From: Nitrospira sp. KM1
Lineage (GTDB): Bacteria; Nitrospirota; Nitrospiria; Nitrospirales; Nitrospiraceae
DNA: 64,000 nt
Direction of reading: 5' to 3'
Assembly: GCF_011405515.1 (NCBI RefSeq)
Contig: NZ_AP022671.1
Span: 2,914,001 to 2,978,000, forward strand
Shown here: positions 41,213-50,916 of the stretch, piece by piece
Numbering within the stretch: position 1 is the stretch's first letter
Layout of the letters: the number at the start of each line of letters is the position of its first letter
The notes under the pieces: model-generated
Seen by the model: the letters and a program-made list of their open reading frames with translations, nothing else
Told to the model about the DNA's origin: nothing
Databases searched by the model: none
Translations under genes and position numbers: made by a program

Positions 41213-43279
41213 CTATGCTTTGGCCTTTCCGGTCAGGTTGGCAATCATGTCCTTGAGGTTGCCGGTTTTCATGGCCTCCTCCATGTACCCTTTCGCCTGC
41301 TCGATGCCTTCGTTCGCAACTTCCAGCGTGATGTGCGTCGTTCCGATCTTATCCGCATGCTTGACGATCAACGCTTTGGTGCAATCACGCATAAATCCAT
41401 CCGGCGCGCGCTCAAGTCGCGCTTGGGCATCGGCGGTCCAGGTATAGGGGACTGAATCGGCAGGGGGATGTCCATTCGACGCCGTTCCGTTCACCGCGTC
41501 CAATTTGGCTGCCGCGTCAGCCGAGATGCCGGCACCTTTGTTCGCAAAAATCGGTTGGTAATCCTCCGAAGCCGCCTCTTGGATCATCGGCGCGGCGTAT
41601 TCGAGAGTAATCGTCGTCATGCCTAATTTGCGGGCGCTTTTCTCGATCTTGGCTTTGGCGCGCCGTCGTTGGAACCCGGCTGGAACCGCACGGATGGCTT
41701 CCTTCGCGTCTTTGGTCCATTGCATCGGCACATCGTCGTAGGCCACGTCGGTTTCGACGGCGCCTTCCGATTTGGCCGCGGCTTCAAAGATGCTCTTGTC
41801 GACCTGCTTGAACCTGGCTCCTTCGGCTCCGCAAACCGGACATTTGACCGGTGTATCGCCCTTGCCAATGTATCCGCATCCGTCGCATACGAAATAGTTC
41901 TGATTCATCCGGTCAAGATAGGCCTGCGTGACCTCGGAATTTTTCGGTTTGTCTTCGACGACCTGGGTCATCATGCCGCTCAACGTGGAGCCCATGAGGT
42001 CTTTCGCCACCGAATCATCCGCCTGCATCTTGTCCCGATCGATTCCGGCAGCATCCAGATTTCCACCGAGTGCGCGCATGGCATCCATCGCACCCTTGGG
42101 AAGGATATGGCCGACCGCGGAATCCACGACCGTGTTGCTGATGATCGTGTGACCCTTTTCGATTGCATACCGGTGAATGGCGGTCTTGGCGACTCCTCGT
42201 GCGAAGACAGGAATTTTTTCCATCCGATGGAGGGCCTCTTCGGTCCAGGCGATCGTGTATTCCGCCTGGGTATCGATCGGAGGCACGTACTTTCGGTTGG
42301 AGACCAGGACGTTACAGGGTGCGCTCCGTAGGAGATTTTCAGTGTTGCTGCCGATATCCATGTCCTCGTCGCTATGGACGCCGATGCGGCCAACGATGAG
42401 GAGCGCAGGAATATCTTTCCGAACGTATTGAATAATCTTTTCAAAGGCCTTGCCGTCGAGCAAGGTCGTCTTGATGTCGGTTTGTTCCGCCTGTGCGATT
42501 TCGCGGGAGATGTCCAGGTGCGATTGATAAATTTTCGCCAAGCCGCTGTCGATGATCTCTTCGTGCAGCTTTTCTTGTTCCTTGAACCGGAATACTTTAC
42601 CGGCCTCTTCATTCAAGACACCTGAGATGCTATGGAAAGCGGCATAGTGAAAATAGGGGTCGAATGCGGAAATCGCCTCAACGGGCATATTCAACGCTTT
42701 GCCCAAGGCCAAACCGGTCATCAGGCCGCCGAATGAATAGGGGCTGCCATCCACCGCCACGACGATCTTACCGGACGTCATGGGCTGGATATTCTTAATG
42801 ATCAACATGTCCGAATTGCGGATGCGGCGGATCACACGCTCGGTATTGCTGCCAATCACACTGTCTTTGACGGCTCCCACCCCCAATGCGCCCATGATGA
42901 CCAGGTCGTAGCCATTCGTATTGATATCTTCCGCCAGGACCTTCCAATTACGGCCCTCGAGCGACCGGCGCTCAATCGGTAGGTTGGCCTCGTTGCATTT
43001 CTTATCGACGTAGTCCAGATAGGAATCGGTGATGATCTGAAGTCCTCTGGTAATCAAGGAATCATGGATCTGGCGCTGGCGGTCGAGCTCTTTCTCGTCG
43101 TGATACTCTTCCGGAAGTCCGGCCTCCATCTGCTTGAATCGCTTGTCGTGCATCTTGGCCGCGTAGACATGGCTGCCGACGATCTTGGCTCCGAACATCT
43201 TGGCCATGTGAACGCCGACGTCCACCGCCGTGTTGGAATGGTCGGAGTTATCGACCGGAATATAGATAGTCTTGTACAT
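41213..43279 (-). CDS. Fusion protein: UspA-UspA-PCP_red-rubredoxin-PCP_red-PCP_red
   Basis: A 688-residue soluble protein begun at ATG 43279, with GGAGGAGA (complement of 43287-43294) seven bases upstream. Two universal stress protein domains occupy about 1-145 and 165-325; each ends in an ATP-binding-type loop (MGALGVGAVKDSVIGSNTER and GRIGVHSDEDMDIGSNTENL). A PCP_red-like segment lies at 340-400 (AWTEEALHRMEKIPVFARG). Next is a rubredoxin-type zinc/iron site at about 464-485 (CDGCGYIG, CPVCGAEG). Two more PCP_red-like segments follow at 518-570 (QWTKDAKEAIRAVPAGFQRR) and 610-665 (WTADAQARLERAPDGFMRD). It looks like a stress-sensing redox protein, but this is an inference; the function is unknown. 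It is upstream of the radical SAM/PCP_red gene in the same direction. Confidence 0.88.
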   Translation of the reverse strand: MYKTIYIPVDNSDHSNTAVDVGVHMAKMFGAKIVGSHVYAAKMHDKRFKQMEAGLPEEYHDEKELDRQRQIHDSLITRGLQIITDSYLDYVDKKCNEANLPIERRSLEGRNWKVLAEDINTNGYDLVIMGALGVGAVKDSVIGSNTERVIRRIRNSDMLIIKNIQPMTSGKIVVAVDGSPYSFGGLMTGLALGKALNMPVEAISAFDPYFHYAAFHSISGVLNEEAGKVFRFKEQEKLHEEIIDSGLAKIYQSHLDISREIAQAEQTDIKTTLLDGKAFEKIIQYVRKDIPALLIVGRIGVHSDEDMDIGSNTENLLRSAPCNVLVSNRKYVPPIDTQAEYTIAWTEEALHRMEKIPVFARGVAKTAIHRYAIEKGHTIISNTVVDSAVGHILPKGAMDAMRALGGNLDAAGIDRDKMQADDSVAKDLMGSTLSGMMTQVVEDKPKNSEVTQAYLDRMNQNYFVCDGCGYIGKGDTPVKCPVCGAEGARFKQVDKSIFEAAAKSEGAVETDVAYDDVPMQWTKDAKEAIRAVPAGFQRRRAKAKIEKSARKLGMTTITLEYAAPMIQEAASEDYQPIFANKGAGISADAAAKLDAVNGTASNGHPPADSVPYTWTADAQARLERAPDGFMRDCTKALIVKHADKIGTTHITLEVANEGIEQAKGYMEEAMKTGNLKDMIANLTGKAKA

Positions 43280-43435
43280 TGAGATGTCTCCTCCAGGCAC
43301 CCTCACAGACGGCGAGAATCGTCATAATTGCCAAAAAAACCAAATGGTTGACGATGGCCGCCTCTGTAAAAGAAACGGCATGATAGCACCGGCCGTCTCG
43401 GGATTGCAAGGTATTCAGGGGGTAGAAAGGACTTG

Positions 43436-44912
43436 TTAGGGCGAGGAGGTCGTGAGGGATTTTCCCTCTGAATGCGAGGCCGAGAGGCGAGGTTTTTTGG
43501 ACCGCAGGATTCTTCCAGGGAGAGGAGCGTGTCCCGTCCGGAATTCCCTTCGATGCCACGAGCAAGTTGGCGTCGGCGTACGTGCCGCCCTCCTGCGAGG
43601 TCTGGGATAGCGAACCGGTCCATTTCCTGGGATCACGGCTTCCACTTTTTTGTTCCCAGGCCTTGAGGCATGCCTTCGCGATAATTTTGTTCAACGGTGC
43701 AGGATTATAGAGCAGTTTTCTGATGCTGTTGGGCGTCAGCATCAGCGGGTTATAGCCGGCCGACAGGTACCCTTCTTCCAGCAAACGTTGTTCGAGATCG
43801 GTGTTCGGCTGGATTCCGAGGAAGAACATCAGCGGAAACACCCGTTCTTCGCCCAAGATGGATGCAACCATCTTATAAGCCTCGACGCTCTGCAGCAGTG
43901 TCTCTTCCGTCTCTTTGGGACTATTCAGCGAGTCGTTCAGGATGACCTTGCCCTTAAAGCCGGCCTCGGCAAGATAGCGGCATCCGTCATAGAGCCGTTC
44001 GAGTTTGAAGCCCATGTACAGATTGTTCAGGACCTCCTGGGAACCCGATGTGATCGCCACCTCCAGGTCTCCCACTCCCGAGCGGACCATCAACTTGGCC
44101 AGGTCAGGGGTGATCAAGGACGTCTGGATATATCCCGACCATTCAATTTCCAATTTCTCGCTGAGAATCCGCTCTAAGATCTCCGTGCATTGAGGGTATG
44201 CTTCCTTCCCTGTAATAAACTGCGCGTCCGTGAACCAGAACCGCCTGGCGCCCCATTGATGGTAATGTTGCGCAATATCTTTGACTACCATGCCGGGGGG
44301 GCGATACCGGACTCGTTTGCCCTCTATATAAGGATAAAGACAGAAGGCGCAGTCATAGGGACAGCCGCGCTTGGTCTGCACGCCGATCGCTTCGTCTCGG
44401 TAGGCCCCGTATTGCGGGAAGATTGAGATAGGGAAGGTCGACTGTCAGCGCATCGAGGAGGGCCGGCGAGCCCTGTTGCCCCTTCCGGATCCGCCCGCTT
44501 TCCTTAATGATGTAACGTTCATCTTCGATCGATCGTCCCTCGATCAGCTTCAGGATGGCGTCTTCACCCTCGCCCAAGAGCCCGATGGTGCCTTCCGGCA
44601 ACTTGTCGATCAACTGATCCGCAAAGGCGGTGAAGGCGCCGCCTCCGATCATGATCTGGGATTTGGCAAACTCCTTCCGATATGCCAAGGATACGAGAGG
44701 ATCGTATAGATGTGGCGGTAATACCGGTAAAGTTGTTTGACGCCTTCGATCGATGCGACGATGCGTTTGAGAGGGTTGCTCGCAAAGTAGAAGTTGAATG
44801 CATGCTCAAGAGACGAATCGCCTTCGTGCGGCGAGAAGATTTGAATGTCGCGCCACGAGAAACACAGCAAATTCGTGCCTTCTGCCAGGCAACCAATCCT
44901 CAAATCGCTCAA
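43436..44912 (-). pseudogene. Frameshifted B12-binding-type radical SAM protein
   Basis: Four frames must be joined. The most upstream (from 44912) gives LLCFSWRDIQIFSPHEGDSS. After a shift near 44700 the next reads SLAYRKEFAKSQIMIGGGAF and the TIGLLGEGEDAILKLIEG block. A shift near 44410 gives FPQYGAYRDEAIGVQTKRG and the cluster motif C-x3-C-x2-C (GCPYDCAFCLYP), then a full barrel up to RDPRKWTGSLSQ. Two more shifts (near 43600 and 43515) recover GRDTLLSLEE and the end LRSKKPRLSASHSEGKS. The first 90-100 residues of a normal B12-binding domain are absent. The gene is dead or was damaged by errors. It lies between menG and the UspA/PCP_red gene on the same strand and may once have belonged to that operon. 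Confidence 0.85.
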
Positions 44913-44962
44913 TTTTCTTCATTTAATGCTCGCTTAGGATTCAGCATTCAGGACCCAGCACT

Positions 44963-45745
44963 TTATTTGATTGCCACGTGAATGGCAACAATGCCGCCTG
45001 TTAAATTTCTATATGATACCTGCCGGAAGCCCGCGTCGCGCAAGACCTGGCAGAGCCGTTCCTGATCGGGGAATGTGCGGATGGACGCCGGAAGGTATTC
45101 ATAGACGCCGGTTCTGTCGCGGGCAACCTTGGTGCCGATCCAGGGAAGCAATGTAAACGAATACCAATCATAGAGAGTTCGTAGCCAACCAAACACCGGC
45201 TTGGAGAATTCCAGGCACACGAACGTGCCGCCCGGCTTCATGACACGCCGGATTTCGCCCACGGCCTGGGCGAGATTCCCGACGTTGCGCATGCAGAATC
45301 CGGTTGTGACGGCATCGAATGTCCCGTCGGCAAAGCCCAGATGCTCGGCGTTCGCCTGCATGCAGGTGATTTTGTCATCCAGTTGTTTGCTTTGAATCTT
45401 CCTGAGCCCTTCCACGAGCATCGCGTGGTTCAAATCTGAGGCGATAACTCGCCCGGCGTTTCCCATGAGAGGTTCGACAAGTAGAGCAAGATCGGCAGTG
45501 CCGGCTCCGACATCGAGAGCCGTTCCCTGTTCGGCTCGCGGGACCAACGAGGCGGTGATTTTTTTCCAGCGATAGTGTAACCCAAAGCTCAGCAGCGTAT
45601 TGTTCAGATCATAAACCCCGGCGATCGCCGTGAACATCCGCTGTACCGCCTGCTCACGGGCCTCTCCCGACCAGGTCGAAATGGTGCGGGCTTCCGCGTC
45701 GCCCTGGCGCTGGGTCTGCGTCACGGACTCCTCCACAGATAACAT
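44963..45745 (-). CDS. ubiE: Demethylmenaquinone/ubiquinone methyltransferase MenG (UbiE)
   Basis: A 260-residue enzyme. MFTAIAGVYDLNNTLLSFGLHYRWKK, split here as the typical opening, is present; the motif I region is ALDVGAGTADLALLVEP, and the family signature GFCMRNV-GNLAQAVGEIRRVMKPGG follows, with LEFSKP and the C-terminal RNLTGGIVAIHVAI. It adds the final methyl group in menaquinone synthesis. A Nitrospira-like organism would use menaquinone. The start ATG at 45745 is preceded by GAGGAG-type bases on the minus strand. Confidence 0.92.
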   Translation of the reverse strand: MLSVEESVTQTQRQGDAEARTISTWSGEAREQAVQRMFTAIAGVYDLNNTLLSFGLHYRWKKITASLVPRAEQGTALDVGAGTADLALLVEPLMGNAGRVIASDLNHAMLVEGLRKIQSKQLDDKITCMQANAEHLGFADGTFDAVTTGFCMRNVGNLAQAVGEIRRVMKPGGTFVCLEFSKPVFGWLRTLYDWYSFTLLPWIGTKVARDRTGVYEYLPASIRTFPDQERLCQVLRDAGFRQVSYRNLTGGIVAIHVAIK

Positions 45746-46678
45746 GCTCAGCGTGGTAGCACCTGCTTCGAGGCGGTGTCAAGCCGACAACAGACCTGTT
45801 GCCGGTTGGGCGGCATTCCCATTGCCTCACTCGGGGTTAGTGGCTGGACTTCGCCGCACATGACGAAACTTACTCTCAACCAGCTTCCAGCTTCCTGCTC
45901 CGCGCTTGCGGCGATTTGTACGGGAATTATGGATGCGTCCGAGTACAAAGCATGTCTGGACGATGACCTTGATAATAATCGTTTTTCGCCCGACCTGGGG
46001 GTGTTGGCAACTCAATCATGCACGGTGGTTTGTTCGCTATATCTCAAGAGGCTGTGATGGAAGCCATCCAGTCCTCGACACTCCGTAATCTTCAGCTCCC
46101 TGTTCCCAGGATTGAGGAACAGAGACTGATACTGGATCGATACCGCAGGTGCACCTGCCGTATTGATTTAGAACGGCGGGCATTTGGACAACCCCGCCAA
46201 CAAATGCAGGGGTCTCATGCACGACCTTCCGACCGGTCGCGTGCACGTGAAGGTGGGAGCGCCTGTCAAGGACTGATTTTCTGGCCGGCTTACGCCTAGC
46301 GGAATTTGCATACTGACAGCTGTAAAACACTTGTTTCCTGAACCTAGTTTCCAGGCAATATTTTCAATTCCATGGATTTGCAAATTGTGCCAATAGCATT
46401 GAACCCGATTCTCCCGCATGAGGCGGGCCATGCATATCGCATATCAGAGGTCCTGCAAAGCGATTCGGCTATCATGATCAAGGAACGCTACAAGGATGAT
46501 TCACACCGAGTCATTCTGGAACGAGGTGGATAAAGTCATGCCCAGCTATCGAGAGCGAAGGGAGTGGCTGAGGAAAAACGGCGCGTCGATGGATGTGTGA
46601 GCGCGTGCTGCGCCTGGCCAGACTCCTGATACCGAACCTCTCAATCCTATTTTTCTACATGATATAATCCCCCACCCC
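45746..46678. other. Gene-poor, lower-GC gap with gene remnants
   Basis: About 930 bases lie between ubiE and uvrA. The sequence is visibly richer in A and T than its neighbours from about 46280 to 46560. It holds a possible hsdS remnant (see 45979-46299) and a 34-codon frame at 46496-46600 ([19 protein letters not shown]) with no identified family. The rest shows nothing I can name. It is typical of a site where foreign DNA came in and mostly decayed. Confidence 0.6.
45979..46299 (+). pseudogene. Possible remnant of a type I restriction specificity subunit (HsdS)
   Basis: In this frame AISQEAVMEAIQSSTLRNLQ is followed by LPVPRIEEQRLILDRYRR, which matches the end of a target-recognition domain and the 'L-P-x-P-x-x-E-Q-R-x-I' start of the spacer helix in HsdS proteins. 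The downstream 50 residues are unlike HsdS, and the upstream frame is closed at 45976-45978. No hsdM or hsdR is present. The call rests on one block of about 30 residues. Confidence 0.5.
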
Positions 46679-49189
46679 ATGAGCCATTCCATCATCATCA
46701 AGGGCGCCCGAGAGCACAACCTCAAGAACATCGACGTGGAAATCCCGCGCGACAAGCTGGTGGTCATCACCGGGCTGAGCGGTTCAGGGAAGTCGTCGCT
46801 GGCCTTCGACACGATCTATGCCGAGGGGCAACGCCGGTACGTCGAGTCGTTGTCAGCTTATGCCCGCCAGTTTCTCGAGCAAATGGGAAAGCCTGATGTT
46901 GATTCCATCGAGGGGCTTTCGCCCGCCATTTCGATCGAACAGAAGAGTACGAGCCACAATCCCCGGTCGACCGTTGGAACGGTGACGGAGATTTATGACT
47001 ATCTGCGCCTGTTGTTTGCCCGGGTCGGAAAGCCGACATGTTTCCAGTGCGGAGAAGAGATCACGGCGCAGACCGTCCAGCAAATGGTTGACGCCATCGC
47101 GGCATTGCCGGACGGGATGAAATTTCAGATTCTCGCGCCGATCGTGAGGGGCCGCAAAGGGGAATACCGCAAAGAACTGCTCGAAATGCGTAAAGCCGGT
47201 TATGTTCGGGCCCGCATCGACAACGTCATCGTCGATCTCGGCGACGACATCACGCTCGATAAACAGAAGAAACATACCATCGAGATCGTCGTGGACCGGT
47301 TGGTGATGAAATCCGGCGATGCCATGCTGCGCCGTCTGGCGGATTCGGTCGAAACCTCGCTGAAGCTGTCCGGCGGATTGGTCGGCGTGCTGACCGATGA
47401 CCAGGCGATGGCACTCTACAGCGAACGACTGGCCTGTATCCGCTGCGGCGTCAGTTATCCCGAAGTCACGCCTCGAATCTTCTCGTTCAACAGCCCTCAC
47501 GGAGCCTGCCCGGCTTGCGATGGGATCGGCTATGCCGTCACGCCCGGTTGCCCGGAAGACGAAGACCTGACGCTCCTGGAGCCCTGCGAGGTGTGCCACG
47601 GTGCGCGGCTCAGGCCGGAGAGTCTGTCGGTCAAGGTTGCCCGGAAGTCCATCGCGGAAGTCACCCGGCTTTCGGTCCGTGTGGCATCGGAGTTCTTTTC
47701 GGCTCTCAAGTTTACCGAGCGGGAAATGATCATCGCGCATCGTATTCTGAAGGAGATTCGCGAGCGTCTCGCGTTTCTCGTCAATGTCGGATTGGACTAC
47801 CTGACGCTGGACCGGGCAGCGGCCACGCTCTCGGGGGGAGAAGGACAACGCATTCGGCTCGCGACACAGATTGGATCCGGCCTCGTCGGCGTGCTCTACA
47901 TTCTCGATGAACCTTCCATCGGGCTGCACCAGCGCGACAATCGGCGCCTACTTCAGACCCTCCTGCGGCTGCGTGACCTGGGCAACACCGTGGTCGTCGT
48001 CGAACATGATGCCGAAACCATGATGGCGGCGGATCATATTATGGATATGGGACCCGGCGCTGGCGCCCATGGCGGCCGGCTGATTGCGCAGGGCACGCCG
48101 AAAGAAATCATGAAGGATCCACAGTCCCTGACCGGCCGGTATCTGCGCGGCGTAGAAATGGTGGCTGTCCCGAAGCGGGAGAGACTTCCCAAAGCGTGGC
48201 TCTCCGTCGTAGGGGCATCCAAACATAATTTAAAGGGAGTGACCGCGAAAATTCCGCTGGGATTGCTGACCTGTGTGACCGGTGTGTCCGGTTCGGGAAA
48301 GAGCACCTTGGTGCTGGAAGTTCTATTTCATTCGCTATCCCAACTTCTCTACAGCAGGAAACCAAAGATTGACGGATGCAAAGAGTTGAAGGGAGCCGAT
48401 GCCCTCGACAAAGTCATCGACATCGATCAATCTCCGATCGGACGCACACCCCGTTCGAATCCGGCCACCTATACCGGGCTGTTCGGCTATATCCGGGACT
48501 TGTATTCCAACTTGCCGGAGTCGCGAGTGCGCGGATATAAGCCCGGCCGCTATAGTTTCAATGTCAAGGGCGGACGATGCGAGGCTTGCCAGGGCGACGG
48601 CCTGATCAAGATCGAGATGCATTTCCTTCCGGACGTCTATGTCACCTGCGAGGTTTGCAAAGGACAGCGATACAACCGGGAGACGCTGGAAATTCTGCAC
48701 AAAGGGAAAAGCATCGCCGATGTCCTCAACATGACGGTGGACGAAGGGCTGGAATTTTTCGAACACATCCCGTTGATCAAATCGAAACTTCAGACACTCC
48801 ATGACGTCGGTCTTCACTATGTGAAACTTGGACAATCGGCCACGACCCTGTCCGGCGGAGAAGCGCAGCGGGTGAAATTATCGCGCGAGCTGTCGAAGCG
48901 GGCCACGGGGAGGACAATGTATATCCTGGACGAGCCGACGACGGGTCTGCACTTTGCCGATGTCCAGCGGCTCCTCGACGTATTGGACAGGCTCGTCGAG
49001 TCCGGCAATACGGTGCTGGTCATAGAGCACAATCTCGACGTGATCAAGAATGCGGATTGGATTATCGATCTGGGTCCGGAAGGGGGCGATCGAGGCGGCC
49101 ATATCGTGGCCGAAGGATCTCCCGAAGAAGTTTCAAAAATGAAACGCTCATACACTGGACAGGTCCTGAAAGAAGTCTTGGCAGGCTGA
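46679..49189 (+). CDS. uvrA: Excinuclease ABC subunit A (UvrA), short form
   Basis: An 836-residue protein, about 100 shorter than the family's usual 940. Both ABC modules are intact: Walker [15 protein letters not shown] and [13 protein letters not shown], signatures [12 protein letters not shown] and [12 protein letters not shown], and Walker [12 protein letters not shown] and [11 protein letters not shown]. The UvrB-binding region ([20 protein letters not shown] and on to residue 245) and the later zinc module [20 protein letters not shown] are present. The insertion domain that normally lies between CPACDGIG and CEVCHGARL (around 47510-47600) is missing, with only about 20 residues in between. 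The reading frame is undamaged. UvrA finds bulky DNA lesions and loads UvrB. Confidence 0.96.
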   Translation: MSHSIIIKGAREHNLKNIDVEIPRDKLVVITGLSGSGKSSLAFDTIYAEGQRRYVESLSAYARQFLEQMGKPDVDSIEGLSPAISIEQKSTSHNPRSTVGTVTEIYDYLRLLFARVGKPTCFQCGEEITAQTVQQMVDAIAALPDGMKFQILAPIVRGRKGEYRKELLEMRKAGYVRARIDNVIVDLGDDITLDKQKKHTIEIVVDRLVMKSGDAMLRRLADSVETSLKLSGGLVGVLTDDQAMALYSERLACIRCGVSYPEVTPRIFSFNSPHGACPACDGIGYAVTPGCPEDEDLTLLEPCEVCHGARLRPESLSVKVARKSIAEVTRLSVRVASEFFSALKFTEREMIIAHRILKEIRERLAFLVNVGLDYLTLDRAAATLSGGEGQRIRLATQIGSGLVGVLYILDEPSIGLHQRDNRRLLQTLLRLRDLGNTVVVVEHDAETMMAADHIMDMGPGAGAHGGRLIAQGTPKEIMKDPQSLTGRYLRGVEMVAVPKRERLPKAWLSVVGASKHNLKGVTAKIPLGLLTCVTGVSGSGKSTLVLEVLFHSLSQLLYSRKPKIDGCKELKGADALDKVIDIDQSPIGRTPRSNPATYTGLFGYIRDLYSNLPESRVRGYKPGRYSFNVKGGRCEACQGDGLIKIEMHFLPDVYVTCEVCKGQRYNRETLEILHKGKSIADVLNMTVDEGLEFFEHIPLIKSKLQTLHDVGLHYVKLGQSATTLSGGEAQRVKLSRELSKRATGRTMYILDEPTTGLHFADVQRLLDVLDRLVESGNTVLVIEHNLDVIKNADWIIDLGPEGGDRGGHIVAEGSPEEVSKMKRSYTGQVLKEVLAG

Positions 49190-49643
49190 CTCACATACAC
49201 GATGTCTCCAGCGTTTGGCTCCTTCCCCCGCTTCCCCAGCCTGGACCTAAGAAACACTACTAGGACACACTGTCTTTTTCGGAAATAATGTCTGCAGGTT
49301 CGCCATCTGCGTGGATACGCTGCGATAGCATCGTGAAATCGTATGCACTCTAATGAACTGCATTTCTCTTCTTATAGGACAACCTATTCCTCGAGCGCTG
49401 AAATTCCAGAAGCCTTCTAATTGGTTTCGACGCCTCGTGCCGTTCGGCTATATCGAAGTTCTGCTGTAATTCCGAATCCTTCCGCCGAGCAAACCAGTCT
49501 TTCACAGAGCTGGTCCGCTGCTTGCTAGCTCATGCGTGATGTATGCGTTTCTTCCAAGGATTGCTACGCATCGCGGAGCAAATCATGTTGGATGCAAACA
49601 GACCCGGAGTCTGACCCAATCACCAAAGTCATGAGGAGGAACT
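49190..49643. other. Non-coding gap before the stress-gene cluster
   Basis: About 450 bases without a supported gene. One 36-codon frame (49353-49463) has no ribosome binding site or family likeness. The last 15 bases carry GAGGAGG, the ribosome binding site of the CsbD gene. Promoters for that cluster are probably here, but I see no element I can name with confidence. Confidence 0.5.
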
Positions 49644-49868
49644 ATGAACAGCGATCAATTCAAAGGGCAGTGGAAACAATTCAAGGGTGAGCTGAAGAGG
49701 CAATGGGGGAAGTTTACCGACGATGATTTGATGAAAATCGAAGGAGATTACGACAAGTTCACTGGCGCAATGCAAGAACGATATGGCGACAAAAAGGACG
49801 AGGTCAGCCGTTGGGCCGATCAATGGTACGAAAAGCAGCATGCGGCCGGATCACAAGGAAAGATCTGA
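49644..49868 (+). CDS. CsbD-family stress protein
   Basis: A 74-residue protein with the CsbD signature: NSDQFKGQWKQFKGELKRQW followed by GKFTDDDLMKIEGDYDKF and LQERYG-type helix ending in YEKQHA. CsbD-like proteins are small, hydrophilic, helical and induced under general stress; their biochemical role is unknown. AGGAGG is eight bases before the ATG. It opens a run of small stress and envelope genes in the same direction. Confidence 0.93.
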   Translation: MNSDQFKGQWKQFKGELKRQWGKFTDDDLMKIEGDYDKFTGAMQERYGDKKDEVSRWADQWYEKQHAAGSQGKI

Positions 49869-49922
49869 GCTGATAACAAAGGAATTGCGAGCGCATGGCG
49901 TTACACCGATAGGGGGATACAT

Positions 49923-50201
49923 ATGAAACAGTTTGCCGCAGCCGTTGTCATGACAGCCTTGCTAACGTCTCCGTCCTGGGCGCTCTTCGAGAGTAACAAG
50001 GAGTTGTCAAAAGGCGCTTCCGTGACTCTCGACAAAGCCGTGCAGGCCGCCGTGGCTGCAATGCCTGGAAAGGCCGTGGAAGCTCAGATCGGGAGGGAAG
50101 AGGGACGAACTGTGTATAAAGTCGAGATCATCGACAATGGCGATAAGACCCGGATGGTCTATGTCGATGCGCAAACCATGCAAGTGAAGATCGACAAATA
50201 G
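49923..50201 (+). CDS. PepSY-domain exported protein
   Basis: A 92-residue protein with a signal peptide ending near SWA-L and one PepSY domain: VTLDKAVQAAVAAMPGKAVE, REEGRTVYKVEIID, and TRMVYVDAQTMQVKI. PepSY domains are found in protease inhibitors and in small periplasmic proteins. A ribosome binding site (GGGGGA) lies before its ATG, and a GC-rich hairpin follows its stop codon. Confidence 0.88.
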   Translation: MKQFAAAVVMTALLTSPSWALFESNKELSKGASVTLDKAVQAAVAAMPGKAVEAQIGREEGRTVYKVEIIDNGDKTRMVYVDAQTMQVKIDK

Positions 50202-50209
50202 TTCGGGTG

Positions 50210-50237
50210 ATGCCGGGGCTTTTCGAGGCCCCGGCAT
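50210..50237 (+). terminator. Hairpin after the PepSY gene
   Basis: ATGCCGGGGC and GCCCCGGCAT form a perfect ten-base-pair stem with an eight-base loop. It begins nine bases after the PepSY stop codon. No U tract follows, and the next gene's ATG is only 21 bases away, so it may be a terminator, an attenuator, or a stabilising 3' end. Confidence 0.55.
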
Positions 50238-50258
50238 ACGCTCATGGAGAGAGCCATC

Positions 50259-50906
50259 ATGAAGAGGCAATCCGTTTTATCCAGGTTCGCTCGCCGCGTC
50301 GTCCGATCCAACGTGGTCACCAAGGTAAGGGTCGGTATCGCCACTGTTTTGATCGGAGGTGGCTTGGCGGGAGGGCTGGGAATGCCTTCCGCAACGCAAG
50401 CCGAGAATTATGTTTTTGATGACGTGGAAAAAGGTCTTGTATCGTTAGGTGGTCGCGCGACCTATTTTGATCCTCCGGGGGCGAGCCCGAAATGGTATGG
50501 CGGAGCTCAGGCGCGCCTGCATCTTGGTCAGATATTTGCCATAGAAGGGTCGGTCGATTATCGGGAAAAGAAATACGGAGACACATTTACACGAACCTAT
50601 CCGGTTCAAGTGTCAGCACTGATCTATCTGCTTCCCGGCAAACGCATCAGCCCCTTCTTGCTCGGCGGGGGCGGCTGGTATTACACGAACGTCAACAATC
50701 CAAATGGCGCCAGCGATACGCAGAACCGGTTCGGGGCACACGCGGGAGGTGGCGTTCAGTGGATGCTGAACACACGATTTTCAATCGATTCGACCTATCG
50801 GTATGTCTGGTTGGAGACTATCGATTCGACCAATCAAAACATCAAAGATAAAAGTTTCAACGACAACGGCCACATGGTGACCGTCGGATTGAATTTCCAC
50901 TTCTGA
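50259..50906 (+). CDS. Outer-membrane beta-barrel protein
   Basis: A 215-residue protein begun at ATG 50259 with GGAGAG seven bases upstream. It has a long basic signal region and a hydrophobic segment (VLIGGGLAGGLGMPSATQA). The barrel strands include LVSLGGRATYFDPPG, WYGGAQARLHLG, FAIEGSVDYREKKYG, YPVQVSALIYLLPG, FLLGGGGWYYTN and FGAHAGGGVQWML, ending in MVTVGLNFHF. The final Phe suits insertion by the BAM complex. Eight strands suggest an OmpA/OmpW-like barrel; no ligand is indicated. Confidence 0.82.
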   Translation: MKRQSVLSRFARRVVRSNVVTKVRVGIATVLIGGGLAGGLGMPSATQAENYVFDDVEKGLVSLGGRATYFDPPGASPKWYGGAQARLHLGQIFAIEGSVDYREKKYGDTFTRTYPVQVSALIYLLPGKRISPFLLGGGGWYYTNVNNPNGASDTQNRFGAHAGGGVQWMLNTRFSIDSTYRYVWLETIDSTNQNIKDKSFNDNGHMVTVGLNFHF

Positions 50907-50916
50907 AGGTGAACTG

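Noticed and set aside
43248-43435. The C-terminal extension of the radical SAM frame to 43248.
   Set aside because: After RDPRKWTG it leaves the family pattern, and another frame gives a better end at 43436; the extension overlaps the start of the UspA/PCP_red gene.
46037-46330. CRISPR-like or direct repeats in the ubiE-uvrA gap.
   Set aside because: Short inverted fragments are present, but no unit of 20 or more bases is repeated with regular spacing.
48450-48470. A GTTCGAATCC stretch like a tRNA T-arm.
   Set aside because: It lies inside uvrA codons and there is no acceptor stem or anticodon arm at the right distance.
49353-49463. A 36-codon frame upstream of the CsbD gene.
   Set aside because: There is no ribosome binding site, no family match, and the composition is like the surrounding non-coding DNA.
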